Shown: positions 47,861 through 60,450, numbered from the stretch's first letter. The stretch: 64,000 nucleotides of DNA from Cenococcum geophilum 1.58 (GCA_001692895.1 KV748247.1:62001-126000), one strand, 5' to 3'. Notes: generated from the letters alone by a model not told the origin. Numbers and translations: made by a program.

Positions 47861-50800
47861 AGGGGGGGGCAATATAAGGGATATTATTATAGACACCTTA
47901 GGTTGCCCTTAGGACAACCCTTAAACGCCCCTTAAATAGTCGCCGGTTACGTGCCGGAGGCACGTGCCCGTAGTATATAGTCTTCACGATCCCAGAGGCC
48001 TTACCTCCTTAAGGATTCGTCTCTCTTACCAATCTATCCTATTCCAATCGTGTCCTTATAGCCCCCTGTCTATAAGATCCCCTTATAAGTACTTCCTTAT
48101 AGATAAGCCGTATATACTTAAGGAGTTATACTAAAAGTGGTATAAACAGCGACATAATAATAAGTAGGAAGATTTCTGTATATAGCTAGATAAAAAAGTT
48201 GTCTAAAACCACCTAATTATAGAAAAGGCTATAAGTTACATTAAAGGAGCCTTAATTATAACGTTAAAGGATCTAATAGAGTAATTAGAGGACTAGAGAA
48301 GTAAGTAGTAAATCTTAATACCTATAAATAAAGTTATAACGCTTAGATTAATATAAAAAAGGTTTAAACTTAAGGATAAAAACGAGCCGAGAGTTAACCT
48401 AAGACACTAAGTATATTATATATTAGTATAGATTATATATATAGATAATATATATAATATATATAAAGCACCTAAAGATAAAAACTAGAAGTACCTAGTA
48501 AGGATATATTAGGCAGCGAAATATTAAAACGCTAAATATATATATAGTTAGTACCTAGTAAAAATACAAAGTTAAGGGGATTTAATACTTTAGCTAGGAA
48601 GATTCCTTACAGAAGAATACCTAGACGGATAATAGTAGTGGGAATGCCCGGAGAATACGTGTTTATAGTATATTAAAGATAAAAAGCGAACTAAATATTA
48701 GCTAAAAGTAAACTAAGTATAAATAGGATTAAGTAGCTAATAATTAGGAAAAGTAGAGGCCTATAAGACTAGAGGGAACTAGTAGTAAAGCCTTAGACCC
48801 TTAAGGGAATCTAGGGATAATACCTAAATTTATAAGTTAAGTAGTAAGATTAATAGTTCAAAGTATTAATAGATAGTAGAGTGTTAAGGAACTATATATT
48901 ACTAGTAGTAGTTAAAAAAAAATAGGGTTACCATACAGGAAAAAAGAGCACTTTTGCCTATTAGTGATAATTTTAGGAGATCTAATAGCCTATAGAAGAG
49001 GTATTATTAATCTTAAAACAGAACCTATTTAGTTAACTATTAAAGAAAGATAAATTAAGATATCTTTTAATATATTACCATTAGGGAATAATAAGGCAGT
49101 ACTAGAAATACCTTAGTTATAGAAATATAATCTCAGAATTAATTAGATTATAGGCTAGGTCAATATTAAAGATACTTAACGATATAAAATGCAACAGTAA
49201 GCTAAGTTAGTATAGTACTAAGTAGGAACAACCTATAAGGAAATAGAAAAAGGGTTAAGCTATATACTAAAGAAATACTATAAGTATAGTAAGAAACTAT
49301 AGTTACTAAAAAGCGAGAAGCTATTAGAATATATAATATAGGACTATAAGATAGAATTAGAACTAGGAATAAGTCTAAGGTTTTTTCTAATCTATAAGCT
49401 TACTAAAGAAGAGGGTAGAGCATTAAAAGAGTTTATCTAAGAGAATTTATAAAAAGGATATATTAGACCATCGCAATTATTAGCGGGTTATCTAGTACTA
49501 TTTATGCCAAAGAAAAATAGTAAACTAAGACTATGTATTAACTACAGACAGTTAAATAACATTACTAGAAAGGATAGGTATCCTTTACCCTTAATTAGCG
49601 AAATCTAAAATAGGATAGGCAATGTATAAATCTTTATAAAGATAGATCTAAGATAGGCGTACTATTAGATTAGGATTAAGGAAGGCAATAAATAGAAAGT
49701 AGCCTTTAGGTTAAAAGAAGGACTATATAAACGTACTAGCAACGTTCTAAAAGCATATTAACAATATATTAGGGGAATACTTAGATAAATTTGTTATAGT
49801 ATATCTTAATAATATTATTATCTACTTAATAACTAAGAAAGAGTACGGAGAACACGTTAAATAGGTCTTAAAGAGACTATAAGAAGAATAAATGCTAGTA
49901 GTAATTAAGAAATGCGAGTTTTTTTACTAAAAAGACCAATTTTATCGGATTTATTATTAAACTAGGCCAACTTAGTATAGATCTAAAAAAGATTAAGGCT
50001 ATAGTAAATTGGTAAGAACTAGAGAACGTTATATAGTTAAGATTATTCCTAAGGTTTTACAATTACTATAAAAGGTTTATAGTATAATAGTTAAAGGATA
50101 TTAAACTATTTATATAACTAATAAAGAAAGAAGAACTATAGGCATAGGGAGAGGAATAGTAAAAATTATTTAAGAAGGTTAAAGAGTTATTTATCTAAAA
50201 GCCAGTTTTAAAATCTATTAACTAGGACTAAAGACGGTTATAAAAATGGATATATTAGACTGTATACTAGGGGCGTACTTTATATAGAAATATTAAGACG
50301 GATAGCACCTAGTGGCATATTATAGTTAAAAGATAATACTACTAGAGTTAAACTATAATATCTATAATAAGGAGTTATTAGGTATAGTTATAGTATTAAA
50401 AAAATAAAAAGCATTCTTATAAGGTATAAAAAAAACTATTTATAGTTAAAACGGATTATAAAAACCTAATAGGATTCTTAATAATAAAGGAACTTAACCA
50501 AAGATAGGTTAAATAGGTAGAGATACTTATAGAATACTATTTTAAAATTTAGTATACTAAGGATATAGATAATATACGGGCAGACGCTCTAAGTTAAAAA
50601 GCTAAACTATAAAATAACAAAAAGCTATTAGGGGCTTTACTGCAAAAAGATATAGATGGATTAATTAGGTATAATTACCTAAAAATTATAATAACTTAAA
50701 AAGAACTAAATAGGGTTTATAAGTTACTAGAAAGCTTTTAGGTATAAAGAATTCTAAAGGTATAACTAAAAGATTTATAGATAGATATATACAAAAATTA

Positions 50801-52821
50801 AGAAGTAAAGTATATCCTAAGAAGTATAATAAAGCAATTTATGGAAGATTTCTATAAAGAAATAACTTAAGGACATAATAGGGCCACGGGCTTAGTATTA
50901 AGACTCTAGGAGGAGTATATTATTAATAGAATTTAGGGCTTAGCATAAGGAGTTATAAAGGAATATTTAGATTGCTAGAGAAATAAACTAATAAGGCATA
51001 AGCTATACGGAGGGCTATAACCTATTAAGATACTAGAGAGACTATAGGAGGTTATATTATAGGACTTTATTATAAAGTTGCTAAAATTAAGAGATCCTAT
51101 TACTGGGTAGGATTATAACGCAATTTTAGTAATAGTAGACAAGCTTATAAAGTGGGGATACTTTATAGCTTATACAGAAGAAATATTAGTAGAAGATATT
51201 GCTAAAATCTATATTAAGGAAGTGTTTGCAAGATATAGAGCACTAAGTAAGATTATATTAGATAGAGATCTAAGATTTATAGCAGTATTTTAAAAGGTAT
51301 TCTTGGCGGAATAAGGAGTTATGGCAGCAACTTCTACTATATATTATCCGCAGACAGATAGCTAAATAGAAAGATTAAATTAGACACTAGAATAGTATCT
51401 AAAATACTATATTAATTACGCGTAGAATAATTGGGTATTACTATTACCAGTTATATAATTTATATATAACGCAACACTATAAAAAGGGATAGGTATATTA
51501 CTATTTAAGGTAAACTATAGATATAAGCTAAGAATATTATTATTACCATAATAAGCAAAGAAAATAAGTAGCACGGCTAAAGAAAGAATAAAGATACTAA
51601 TAAATCTTTATACAGACCTTATAGAATTAGTAAAAAAGGTATAAGAAAGAATAAAAAAGTACTATAATACTAAGAAATCTAGGGGACCAGATCTTAAGGA
51701 GGGAGATAAAGTATAGCTACTATATAAAAATTTTAAGCGTTAATAACCAAGTAAGAAGTTAAATTACGTTAGACTAGGACCTTTTAAAATTATATAAAGG
51801 ATTTTACTAGTTATATTTCAGTTAAATATACTAGCTAAAATAAAAATCTACCCTATATAGTATATTGCAATACTAAAGCTAGTATATAGGAATATTAAGC
51901 CACTAGTTTATAAGGCAGATATATATAAAGGATAAAAAGAGGACAAATAGTAAGTTTTAAAGATTATTAACTATAAGAACATTAATAATAAAATATAGTA
52001 TAAGGTAAAGTACATAGGCCATAATAAGACTACCTAGAAACTACTAGAGAATTTAAAAAACGCTATAGAAAAGGTATAGGAGTATTAAAGGAGATTAGGT
52101 TAAGTAATATTAATAAAAAAGGATCGCTAAAGAATAAGTTACTTAAGGGGGACTTAAGAAGAATAGTTACTGAACTACTTAGATCTATTTCCTTCTTAGT
52201 TAAAAAAAGTCCGTCCTTTTATTACTAAGTTCCTACAGACCTTATTTTATAAGCCTCTATTCCTTAAAACGAACCTTTTTATAAACCTTTTTAAGATAGA
52301 GTAACTAAGTAGACGCTATAATATAAGCCTTTAGGGCCTTTTACTCCGCATTATAAGAACGTTCTAACTTAATAAGGGCTTAAGATAGTTTACTATCTAG
52401 CCGCGTAGCCGTAGATTAAATATAAGACCCTAAGATAAATTAATTAAGGAACTAGACGACTATTAAGAATAATAGGTCGCGTATATTTAGTATTAGAAAT
52501 AGAGTAAACGTTATAGGACAAATAAATATTTACTTTAGTACACTCTAAATATAAAAAGGGTTACTAGAAAAAAGAACTCGCTAACATAATATAAACTAAC
52601 CCCTTTTTTAAATAACGAGAATACGGAGATAGTATAATCTCACTAAGAGATAATATCGCAGCAATAGTACAAGCGCGACGTTGCGCCTGCGAGGAGGAAG
52701 GAGCTTTAGGTATAATAAGTAATAATATTAACTAAATTAATTAGATGGATATTACACCTCTAGTAAATAACTTAGAGATATTAAGGATCTTTAAGAATAA
52801 AGATAAAAAGGAGAGAGATAG

Positions 52822-53242
52822 TATTATAAACGCTTTAAGTATAATATTATAACTACTTAGGGAAGAGTTAGAAGAAGCTAGTTAGTTAATTTAGGCACGG
52901 TCTAGAATAGAGCTAATAGAGCTATATAATAAAGAATAGTAACTAACGTTATATAACGTTATACGCAATATACGCAGTATATAAAGGGAATGTACGTATA
53001 ATACGTATAACACGTATCTTATATATAAGGGGGATTTCTTAGAAATATGGTTATATATTTAAAGGACTACGGTCCCTACCTAGATAGTTCCTTTCCTTAT
53101 AGTAATTCTTAGAATATAATTAGAGTTAATCTATTAGGCAACCACTCCACCAGTTATTACATTATTAACTTTAATTTGTATCGCCTATATACCTAACCTA
53201 TTAACAAGCCCATTGTAGTACTTGCTACAAGGTTCCGTTATA
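52822..53242 (+). repeat. 3' LTR of gypsy A3
   Basis: 421 bp, the same length and ends as the 5' LTR at 29,772. It is preceded by a purine tract and followed by the TTAGA duplication. Confidence 0.9.
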
Positions 53243-53247
53243 TTAGA

Positions 53248-53740
53248 TAGTTTTAAACCCTAAAGTATTAAGCATATATTATAGGATAGGGGTAGTAGCT
53301 ATAGAGCGTATGTATTTAAGGAGTTTATAAAACGTTACGTAATCGATTATAAGGGTTAAGGGCGTAAGGAGGTAATATACCTACGTGTAGCTAATATAAG
53401 CTATACGCGAGGTATATATAAAAGCACGGGGTTCTCCTATAGAGGCCCCTACGGTAGGGTTCTGTAATACTACCCCCTCTTCTATAGAGGCGGAGCTCTG
53501 GTAATGCTGTAGTTACTATATATATATAAAAGGGACACTTAAGGTATAGAAAAGAAGAAAGGGGGGGTATTACTAAAGGCTTAAAACAACGTTATATAAT
53601 AAGGCTTGGCATCTAAAAATCTAACTAATTAGATAACTTTAACCGCTAGTTAAAGTTCCCAGACATCTTAACGATATTCCAGTTATATAATCGCACTTTA
53701 CTGCAATCTAACGGCAATTTAACGGCAATTTGCCCTTACG
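53248..53740. other. LTR- or UTR-like fragment right of gypsy A3
   Basis: A TATA-like run (53,517-53,532) is followed by a plus-strand purine tract with seven G (53,550-53,569) and then TATTACTAAAGG, which resembles a purine tract and LTR start. A partial copy of foldback FB2 (core 53,635-53,657) and short AACGGCAATTT repeats (53,708-53,730) follow. I could not assign these to one element. Confidence 0.4.
53609..53665. repeat. Second copy of foldback module FB2 (core)
   Basis: This matches 35,407-35,465 over about 57 bp, including the hairpin core AACTTTAAC...GTTAAAGTT at 53,635-53,657. The shared part begins at ATCTAACTAATTA and ends near ATCTTAA. Confidence 0.65.
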
Positions 53741-55783
53741 TGGCAATATATAGCGGTTTAACTCTATAAGGGCTCCAATAGAGGATTAGGTATAAAATCT
53801 CTACTTAAGCCTAGTTTCTATAGGTTTATATAGTGAAAGTCGCTAATTAGATCCTTTGCATTTTTAAAGTCTTCCTATAATTACCATTCTGGCTAATTTA
53901 TATTAAATCCTATATATATAGCTCTATAGTAGAGCCGTCGTCCTCTACCTTTACTAAAGTATTTAGAGTTAATAATTTATTTAACGGTCCACTCCTTATA
54001 GTTCTTATCTTTATTCTTATCTTAAATTAGTACTAGTAGGGGTTTAGGCTATATCTGCCCTAGTAAGGAGTTAGGCTAATAGAGATATAATAACTATAGG
54101 TAAAATATAGGCTATATCCAGCGGGTAGCTAGGGTAGCTAGGAGTTTTAGCTTATATACAGCTCCCCTATTAATAACTTATTTAATTAAATAGGGGCTAA
54201 GGTTCTTATAATTAAGTAACTTTATAGGCCTCTATATAGAGATATTACGTATATCTAGCCATACCCAGTCGCTAATACGCATCTCCAGTAATAGCGTTCT
54301 ATAATAGTCGGCGAAGTAGGCCTACTTTACTTAAGCTTAGGCCATTTCTCCCTTATAATAGACGAGTAGATTTTTTATATAGTCTGCATACTGGTCGGCA
54401 AGTAGCATCTTGAGGCGTTTTCTATATAGTAGTTTCTTATTAATAGGTTCTGGTAGCTCTATACTAGATTAGGGGTAATAACCCTTATTTGCGAAGAATG
54501 GGGTAAGTCTTATAGTAGTTAAGACGTAGTTATTCGCTATAAATTTACTTAGTAAAAGGCAATCTACCCAGTTATTTTAACTATAGGCGACTACCTATTA
54601 TAGGTATACTTTTATACTAGTATTAGCGTTTTCCGGTTACCTAGTAGTTTTATAATAAAAAAATATAAATATCTTAATAAAGATACTAAGGCCTTAGCAG
54701 ATTCGTTTCTATATATTAAAGTTAAATTATATACCTTATTTAGACGTAATTAAGTTAGGTAACCTATATAGTTAGTAAACTTTATAAAGAAAGGCGTTAG
54801 TAACATCACTAATAGCTACGCCTTTAGTTAAGACGTAGTAGCGTTCTTTTATAAGTCGGTATATTATTATAAGGATATTTTTTATAGGTATAGCCGTATT
54901 GTTTATAAGGTAGTAGGTTAATAACGAAATCTATAGCGATATTTACCCATTGTTATATAGGTACTAGTAGAGGGTATAGTAGTCCTTAGTACTTTATATT
55001 AAAGGCCTTAGCGCGCTTATAACTATAATAGGCGCCTATAAAGCGTTTAACTAAGTCTATTATTTTTACCTAGAAGCAGTATTAGCTAAGGAGCTTGTAG
55101 GTTTCTTTTTTACCTAAGTAGCCGCTTAATTATAGGTTATAGGCCATTTAGATTAGTTGCCGTTATATTTCTAAGTTAGGGATAAATAGGCGGCCTCTAT
55201 AATAGAGCCTATTCTCTTTTACTTCTAAGGTTGCTATATTAATCTAGCCTAAGCTTTAGAGGTTAATAGGTAGTATATAGGCGCCGGCGGTCTTTGCGGT
55301 AATAAGTTAATATAGTAGTAGGTTAATAGAGGTGTTATATACTATAGTAATAAGTTTATTAATTTTCGGAGGTAACTCTAGTTCTATAGTATAAAGCTAA
55401 GGTATAGTTAGCTCTATTATAGGTAATATACCTAAAGCTAAATTTCGTGCTTTTAGGATTATCTATTATTAGAACTAATTATAGGGGTTATCTTTAAACT
55501 AAGGAAGGTCTTAAGAGTGACGTATTAGGCAATTAGGTTTAGTACCTTATACTCCTAGTTTATATATAATTTTAAAATTAAAACTAGAGAGGAACTCGTT
55601 CTAATATACCTAGCATTAGTTTAGCTACTTCGTGGTTATAAAGTACTTAAGGTTATAATAGTCTATAAGGACTTTAGTTAGCTAGTTAGGCTTTACTAAA
55701 GAGAGTTCTAGTTAGAATTCCTTAAACGCTTATATAATTATAAGGAGTTCTTTATTATAGATTTTATAGCCACACTCTTATAG
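53741..55783 (-). mobile_element. Ty3/gypsy chromovirus D, 3' part of pol
   Basis: Minus-strand pol remnant: end of RNase H (about 55,780-55,480), integrase (about 55,400-54,050) and a chromodomain (about 53,990-53,830). It is cut at 55,783 by the LTR of element Y. The reverse transcriptase part was not found on the other side. Many disabling changes. A fossil without identified LTRs. Confidence 0.7.
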
Positions 55784-55981
55784 TGTAGGAGGGAAGGTCT
55801 CTCTCCAGATAAGAAGTCACGGTGCTATTAGTCTGTTGGTCGGTCGTAGTCAGTTAGTAGAAAAGCAGTCCGTAAGAAGAGAAAAAAAGAGTATATTTAG
55901 TCTATCCGTCAAGCCTATCTAAGTTGTTAGAAACTCTGGGGCTATAAACCAATATATATATATCTACGGAAGGCCTATACA
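55784..55981 (-). repeat. 3' LTR of element Y
   Basis: 198 bp, ends TGTAGG and CTATACA on the plus strand. Part of it resembles family X LTRs (the TCACGGTGCT block, the GTCGGTCGT run and the AGAGTATATTTA block). A purine tract, seen as CCCCCTAGAT on the plus strand, adjoins it at 55,982, so it is the 3' LTR of a minus-strand element. Confidence 0.65.
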
Positions 55982-58882
55982 CCCCCTAGATTATGCCTAA
56001 TCTAGATATTAAATCTAGTGGGCCAATTTACCCTATTATATACCTCCCCTACCTAAGTTGTTGTCCCTTAACGACTTCCAAAACTCTAAAACTCCCTATC
56101 TTCGAAATAAAGGCGTAGTAGGTGGCCGTATACGTTCCTTGCCCTTACTATAAACCCAAGATAGTAAGTAAGGAGACTCCGTTCTGGTTAAATAAGACCA
56201 CTTATATCCGCCTAGTAGGGTAGCATAAGAGGCATTAAGCTAGCGGCTCTTAGATAATATAGCTCTTTCGCGCCCTTCTATTTGCTTAGTTTTGTTCTAT
56301 AGTTCTTTAGGCAGCTCCGTATAGCTCTATCCTTCTATAATAACTGGGGGCACTCTACTTAGGTCTACTATAACAGTTAAAAGATCAATTCTATTGTTAA
56401 CGTAGTAAAAGTATAAGCGGCTATTAAAGCGCTTTATTTCGGTTGTATGTATAAGCTAAAACGTATCCTTATAGTTTTCGATAGCCCTAAAATAGTAGGA
56501 ATATATCTATTTCCTAACTTTATTCCTATTGCTATTAAAAAAAAGGTTATAATCTTAAATTACCGCTAGAGAATCCCATTGCCGTCTACCTAAAAGAGCG
56601 TTAGATAAGGCGCTAGTAGCTATAAGTTTAACTATAGTAGGGAAGCGGTATAGGATTACGCCGTAAAGATTAGTATATCCGGCTGGCGTATAGGGCGGCG
56701 CTTTTAAGTCTTAGTATATATCTACTAGCTCTGCCTAGGTTCCTCCTTCTATAACCTTAAAGTTATTATAATTATCCTAAATACTAATAAACTATAGCAG
56801 TATTGTTTGCTAGGTCCTAGTTAAAGGTCCTTTTACTCTATAAGAAAGGTAAGGTATAGTTATATATATATATCCTTTCTTATATAGCTAAGCTACCTAG
56901 TCAGTTATATATTTCTCTATATTTTTAGTAGTTTAGTTATAGTCCGAGATTTTATGCATAAATCTATTGCCCTTAGTTAAACCTTATGCTTTAAGATCTG
57001 CCTACTATAATTTTAAGTAATAATATATACCGGGTAGGATAATTATATAGTTATCCTTAGTCTTATTATCTAGAGAAACTCTTTTTTAGATTATATTGGC
57101 ACCGCGTCTACTTTTAAGGAGTAAGGGAATATTAATATTAATATAGCGGAACGTTGTAGAGTCTCCTTTAACTGCGAATTTTATATAATAAGGGTAGGAA
57201 ATAAGTCGCCACTAATTATTAAGCCTAAGAGCGTAATAGAGACAATAATATTAAGGATCTTATCTTATTAGCTGTTAGTAGAGACCGTAAACTATTATTC
57301 TTAACCAGCTATAATTTAGCCGCCTATTAATTAGACGCTAATAATGGCGGTATATATATATATTCCTTATTAATTATTGTTAAGATGCTAAAATCCCACT
57401 ACTATTTAAACATCTTTAAAATTACGGATCATTTTTACTACTATACTTCTTAGTCTTTTAGTAACATCATCTAATTAAATAAAGCCTCTCTGTTATAGGA
57501 AAACCTTAGCGTTAAGTTATAAATAAACTTATATAGTCTTAAGGAATTAGATAGAACTAGAGGTCTATAAGCCTTTCTAAACTAAGAGTATATAGTAGGA
57601 TCGGTCTTTATAGTGCTAAGGTAGTTATAAGTATAATATATTAAACGGACTCTGTAATATAGTGCGGTATAGTTTAAACCTTTTATCGCTAAACCTATAC
57701 GTCCTTCTATTACTTAAGTATATATCTAGTAGACCTTATATATCTCTAGATTAAAGCTAGCCGCCCTATACTAGCTGCGTAAGAGCTTTATAACCTCTGT
57801 TAGTTTAATTTTAGTAGTTTAATTTAGGGATACCTTAAAATACGCTAGCATATTATCCTTATAGTTACATCCTAGTCTTACACGGAGTACTACTATAGTA
57901 TTTATAGCCTCCTTAATATACTCTATATTATCTCCCGGCTTAATAATATTCTTATTAAATATTAATTTTACTCCTAGTCCTCCTACTTCTAGGTAAGTAA
58001 TTGTTAGCCCCATTTTTAGATTCCTTTTTAATGAAGATATTGGCAGCTATAGGGGAGAGCTAATAGGTATTCTAGCTGCAAGAATGCTCTCGTTTATAAA
58101 TAATAAAGGCGAGATAACTAATATAGGCGATCCTTGTTGGGATGGACTTGGTATAACGCTAACGCCTCCTCCTTAAATAAGTGTTAATGGCTAAAAGGCT
58201 AAGGGATTTATTATATTAGAAGCATACCATAAATATATTTATAGTGCGAGAGCTAAGCTCTCTCTTACTTATCTAATTCCGACATTAGTAACTTCTAGTT
58301 CTATAGTAGTTGGTCTTCTACTTCTTAGCAGCAGGTCTTTATTTAGAATAAGGAAGCTAGTTAAGTGTCTTCCTAAACTATACTTATTTACTACCTAGTC
58401 TAATATTGCCCTTTCTAATATCTTAAGTACGAGTATAAAATCAGTTAGTTATAGTTAAGTAGTGTTCTTAATACTACGTCCTAGATATTCGAGCCTATTA
58501 ATTAGAGCTTTATTAACTCTTACTATAACCTTAGGAAGTAGGTATATTGCGAGCTTTTAGACGGCGGAGAGGAAGTTATAGGAGACTGCGTATTTTAGCG
58601 GTCCGTTAAGAATATCTTATCCCTAGGCCTTTTAGATAGTTTCTTTAGCTTTATTATATTAGTTTCTCTAATCTTTAGCTATTTTGCTAACGTTAGAGAT
58701 GTTTTTAAAGATTAATATAAATGCGTCCTTTCCTAGAGATGCTTGCAGTCCGTTATCTTGGTTAATAAAATTAACTACTATACTAGCCGTATCTGCGTAG
58801 TTTTCTTATAAGAGCAAAATCTCGTTATAGATTTAGATAAGTACTACTTAATGCCGATTAACTATAAAGCCTCTAACTTGCG
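55982..58882 (-). mobile_element. Element Y interior, unassigned coding-like region
   Basis: About 2.9 kb between a Y LTR and a family X LTR. On the minus strand long stretches look like decayed coding sequence, but I recognise no reverse transcriptase, integrase or RNase H block. It is a fossil with many breaks. Possibilities are a large non-autonomous LTR element with an unusual protein, or an unrelated element flanked by chance. Its 5' end is not defined. Confidence 0.4.
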
Positions 58883-58886
58883 TTAG

Positions 58887-59120
58887 TGTGAGAGGGTACA
58901 ACCTCTCTAAGATGGGAAAGTCACAGTGCTGTCGGTCGGTCGGTCGGTCGGTCGGTCAGTCAGTCAGTCAGTCAGTAAGAAAGAAAGAAAAGAGTGTATT
59001 TCCGGTAACTGGTAGGGCCGTAATATGTATATAATTGAAGAAAGAAGGAAGGAAGCCGAAGGCTCTATAAATATAGGAAAATGCCAAGATAGTAGGCGAC
59101 GTCTAATCTACACCACCACA
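58887..59120 (+). repeat. Solo LTR, family X, copy 2
   Basis: 234 bp, ends TGTGAGAGG and CACCACCACA, with TTAG on both sides (58,883-58,886 and 59,121-59,124). It contains five GTCG units followed by five CAGT units (58,931-58,970). It is less mutated than copy 1 at 98-378. The matched TTAG and lack of an internal region support a solo LTR. Alternatively it could be the 5' LTR of element Y, but the two LTRs differ in length and sequence. Confidence 0.7.
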
Positions 59121-60450
59121 TTAGGACGTTATTAATCTATTACTTAGCTCCTTTATAAAGGACTAGTAGTTTACTAGATAAAGATATAATAAGTATACCA
59201 TTATTCTTAATTCTACTTAGTTTATACTTTGGCTAATTATAACTATCTCTAAGGTTTATTAAAGGTAAAAAGGTAAAGTTCTAAATAGGGGTTCTTAATC
59301 TAAATAGTCTACTAAATTTAGGTAGTGGTGTAGAGTTCTACTAGATCTAATTATTAAATAGACTAATTATAATTTTCTATGCCCGGTATAGAAAATCGCT
59401 ATTGGCTTAGTGAAGGTAGTAAGCTAAACTAATATCTTTACAGTGAATAATACTAGATAGTTATACGTAAATATTCTTCTGCCCTTACCTTACTATTAAT
59501 ATATATTAGATTCCTAACTAAAAAAGTAAATAAGAATGTGTAATAGAAAGAGCTTTAAGAAATACGGTAAATAAACGGATTGCACGGCTGTTATTTATAT
59601 CCCCTCCCCCGCCTTAGAACTTAACTATCCCCTAGTTAAATATTTTATACTTAGTTCTGTTAAACAATCTTTCTAAAACGCGCACTTCTTAAACTACGCG
59701 GCGTTGCGATACTAGTAAATCTTATATAACGTCTTCTTTAGGTTCTAGCTTTGCTATTATTTCTTATAGCATAGTTCCGCCTAACTAATTGGGCCTGTCC
59801 TCTTAGCGGACTTTAAATATTTATCGCTGATAGAACCTCTTTAATCTATTCCCTAGAGTTTAATCGCGGAATAGCGTACCGTTAAGATCCTTAATTAAGT
59901 ATTATCCTTTATAAGGGTAACTCTTATAAATACGGAACGGGCCCAGCCACTTTAGATCTAATTTGCGACTACTAGAATAGTCTTACTTAAGCTACGTGTT
60001 ATAAAGTATAATTATATCTCTAACCTTAAATCCGTCCTAGCAAATATGGTGGGTGTTATTAAAGTACTCCTTATTTACTACCCTTAGCCGTCTTATATAT
60101 ACGATAGCCTTTTTTATATCTACGTCTCTTTAGTTAAACAGCTTTATATAAAGTGCTAGTAGCTCTATAGTAGTCTAGACTGTTTGCCAAGGCAGCGTCT
60201 ACTAAGTAGGTATGTAAAGTTTAATAGGAAGGACATACTTATATCCGCATATAACTCTTACCGGTGTTATTCCCATAGGCCGCTTAATAGTTATCCTATT
60301 TACCTATAAAATAGTATAAAGATTGTCTAGCTATAAGCTATCTATCTTTGCTAAAGCGTCTACTATAGGCTTGTAACCTCGCTCTATTAAGCTTTACCGC
60401 TATAGGTAATACGCGAAAGCTATAATCCTTTTAATATTGTAGAGCTCCGT
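59121..60450 (-). mobile_element. Ty3/gypsy D2, integrase end and 3' LTR remnant
   Basis: Minus-strand pol remnant: integrase and its C-terminal tail (about 60,446-59,700), then a purine tract (CCCCTCCCCCGCC on the plus strand, 59,601-59,613). The probable 3' LTR starts at about 59,599 and runs towards 59,125. The LTR part contains foldback FB1 (59,371-59,397). Gypsy A4 interrupts the integrase at 60,451, and the rest would lie beyond the window. A broken fossil. Confidence 0.65.
59371..59397. repeat. Foldback hairpin FB1 near gypsy D2
   Basis: AATTTTCTAT...ATAGAAAATC with a short loop, followed by CGCTATTGGCTTAG. It matches the hairpin and its downstream bases in copia C1 and C2 although the surroundings are different. 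Confidence 0.7.

Larger units (their letters stand above)
33127..48087 (+). mobile_element. Ty3/gypsy chromovirus C (whole outline, nested)
   Basis: Two 215-bp LTRs (33,127-33,341 and 47,873-48,087) have inverted ends TATAAGGG and CCCCTTATA. The flanks GATAC (33,122-33,126) and AGTAC (48,088-48,092) fit a five-base duplication altered by two transitions. A run of eight G lies directly before the 3' LTR. Parts: gag (about 33,450-34,920, continuing at 40,974), protease region (about 41,200-41,350), reverse transcriptase (about 42,180-42,700), RNase H (about 43,050-43,450), integrase (about 44,100-44,960) and chromodomain (about 45,320-45,480). A copia element (34,921-40,968) interrupts gag. Net length is about 8.9 kb, long for a chromovirus because of about 2.3 kb after the chromodomain. 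Fossil with dozens of changes. It lies in gypsy A3. Confidence 0.88.
29772..53242 (+). mobile_element. Ty3/gypsy chromovirus, copy A3 (whole outline, nested)
   Basis: Two 421-bp LTRs (29,772-30,192 and 52,822-53,242) and a perfect TTAGA target duplication (29,767-29,771 and 53,243-53,247). Net length is about 7.77 kb after removing the TIR element (31,692-32,428) and chromovirus C (33,127-48,087), which agrees with copy A1. Parts: gag (about 30,300-31,650, with a knuckle-like cluster near 31,240), a linker of tandem repeats (32,540-32,620), a protease-like stretch (about 48,850-49,100), reverse transcriptase (about 49,440-50,060), RNase H (about 50,200-50,600), integrase (about 50,850-51,600), chromodomain (about 51,940-52,100) and a purine tract just before the 3' LTR (52,805-52,821). 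Fossil with dozens of disabling changes. Confidence 0.9.

Noticed and set aside
57819-58013. A 64-codon minus-strand frame
   Set aside because: It lies inside the longer coding-like interior of element Y and has no domain of its own, so it is treated as part of that fossil.
55784-59120. Element Y and the X LTR at 58,887 as a single complete LTR element
   Set aside because: The two LTRs differ in length and sequence, and the X LTR has its own TTAG on both sides, which favours an independent solo LTR.
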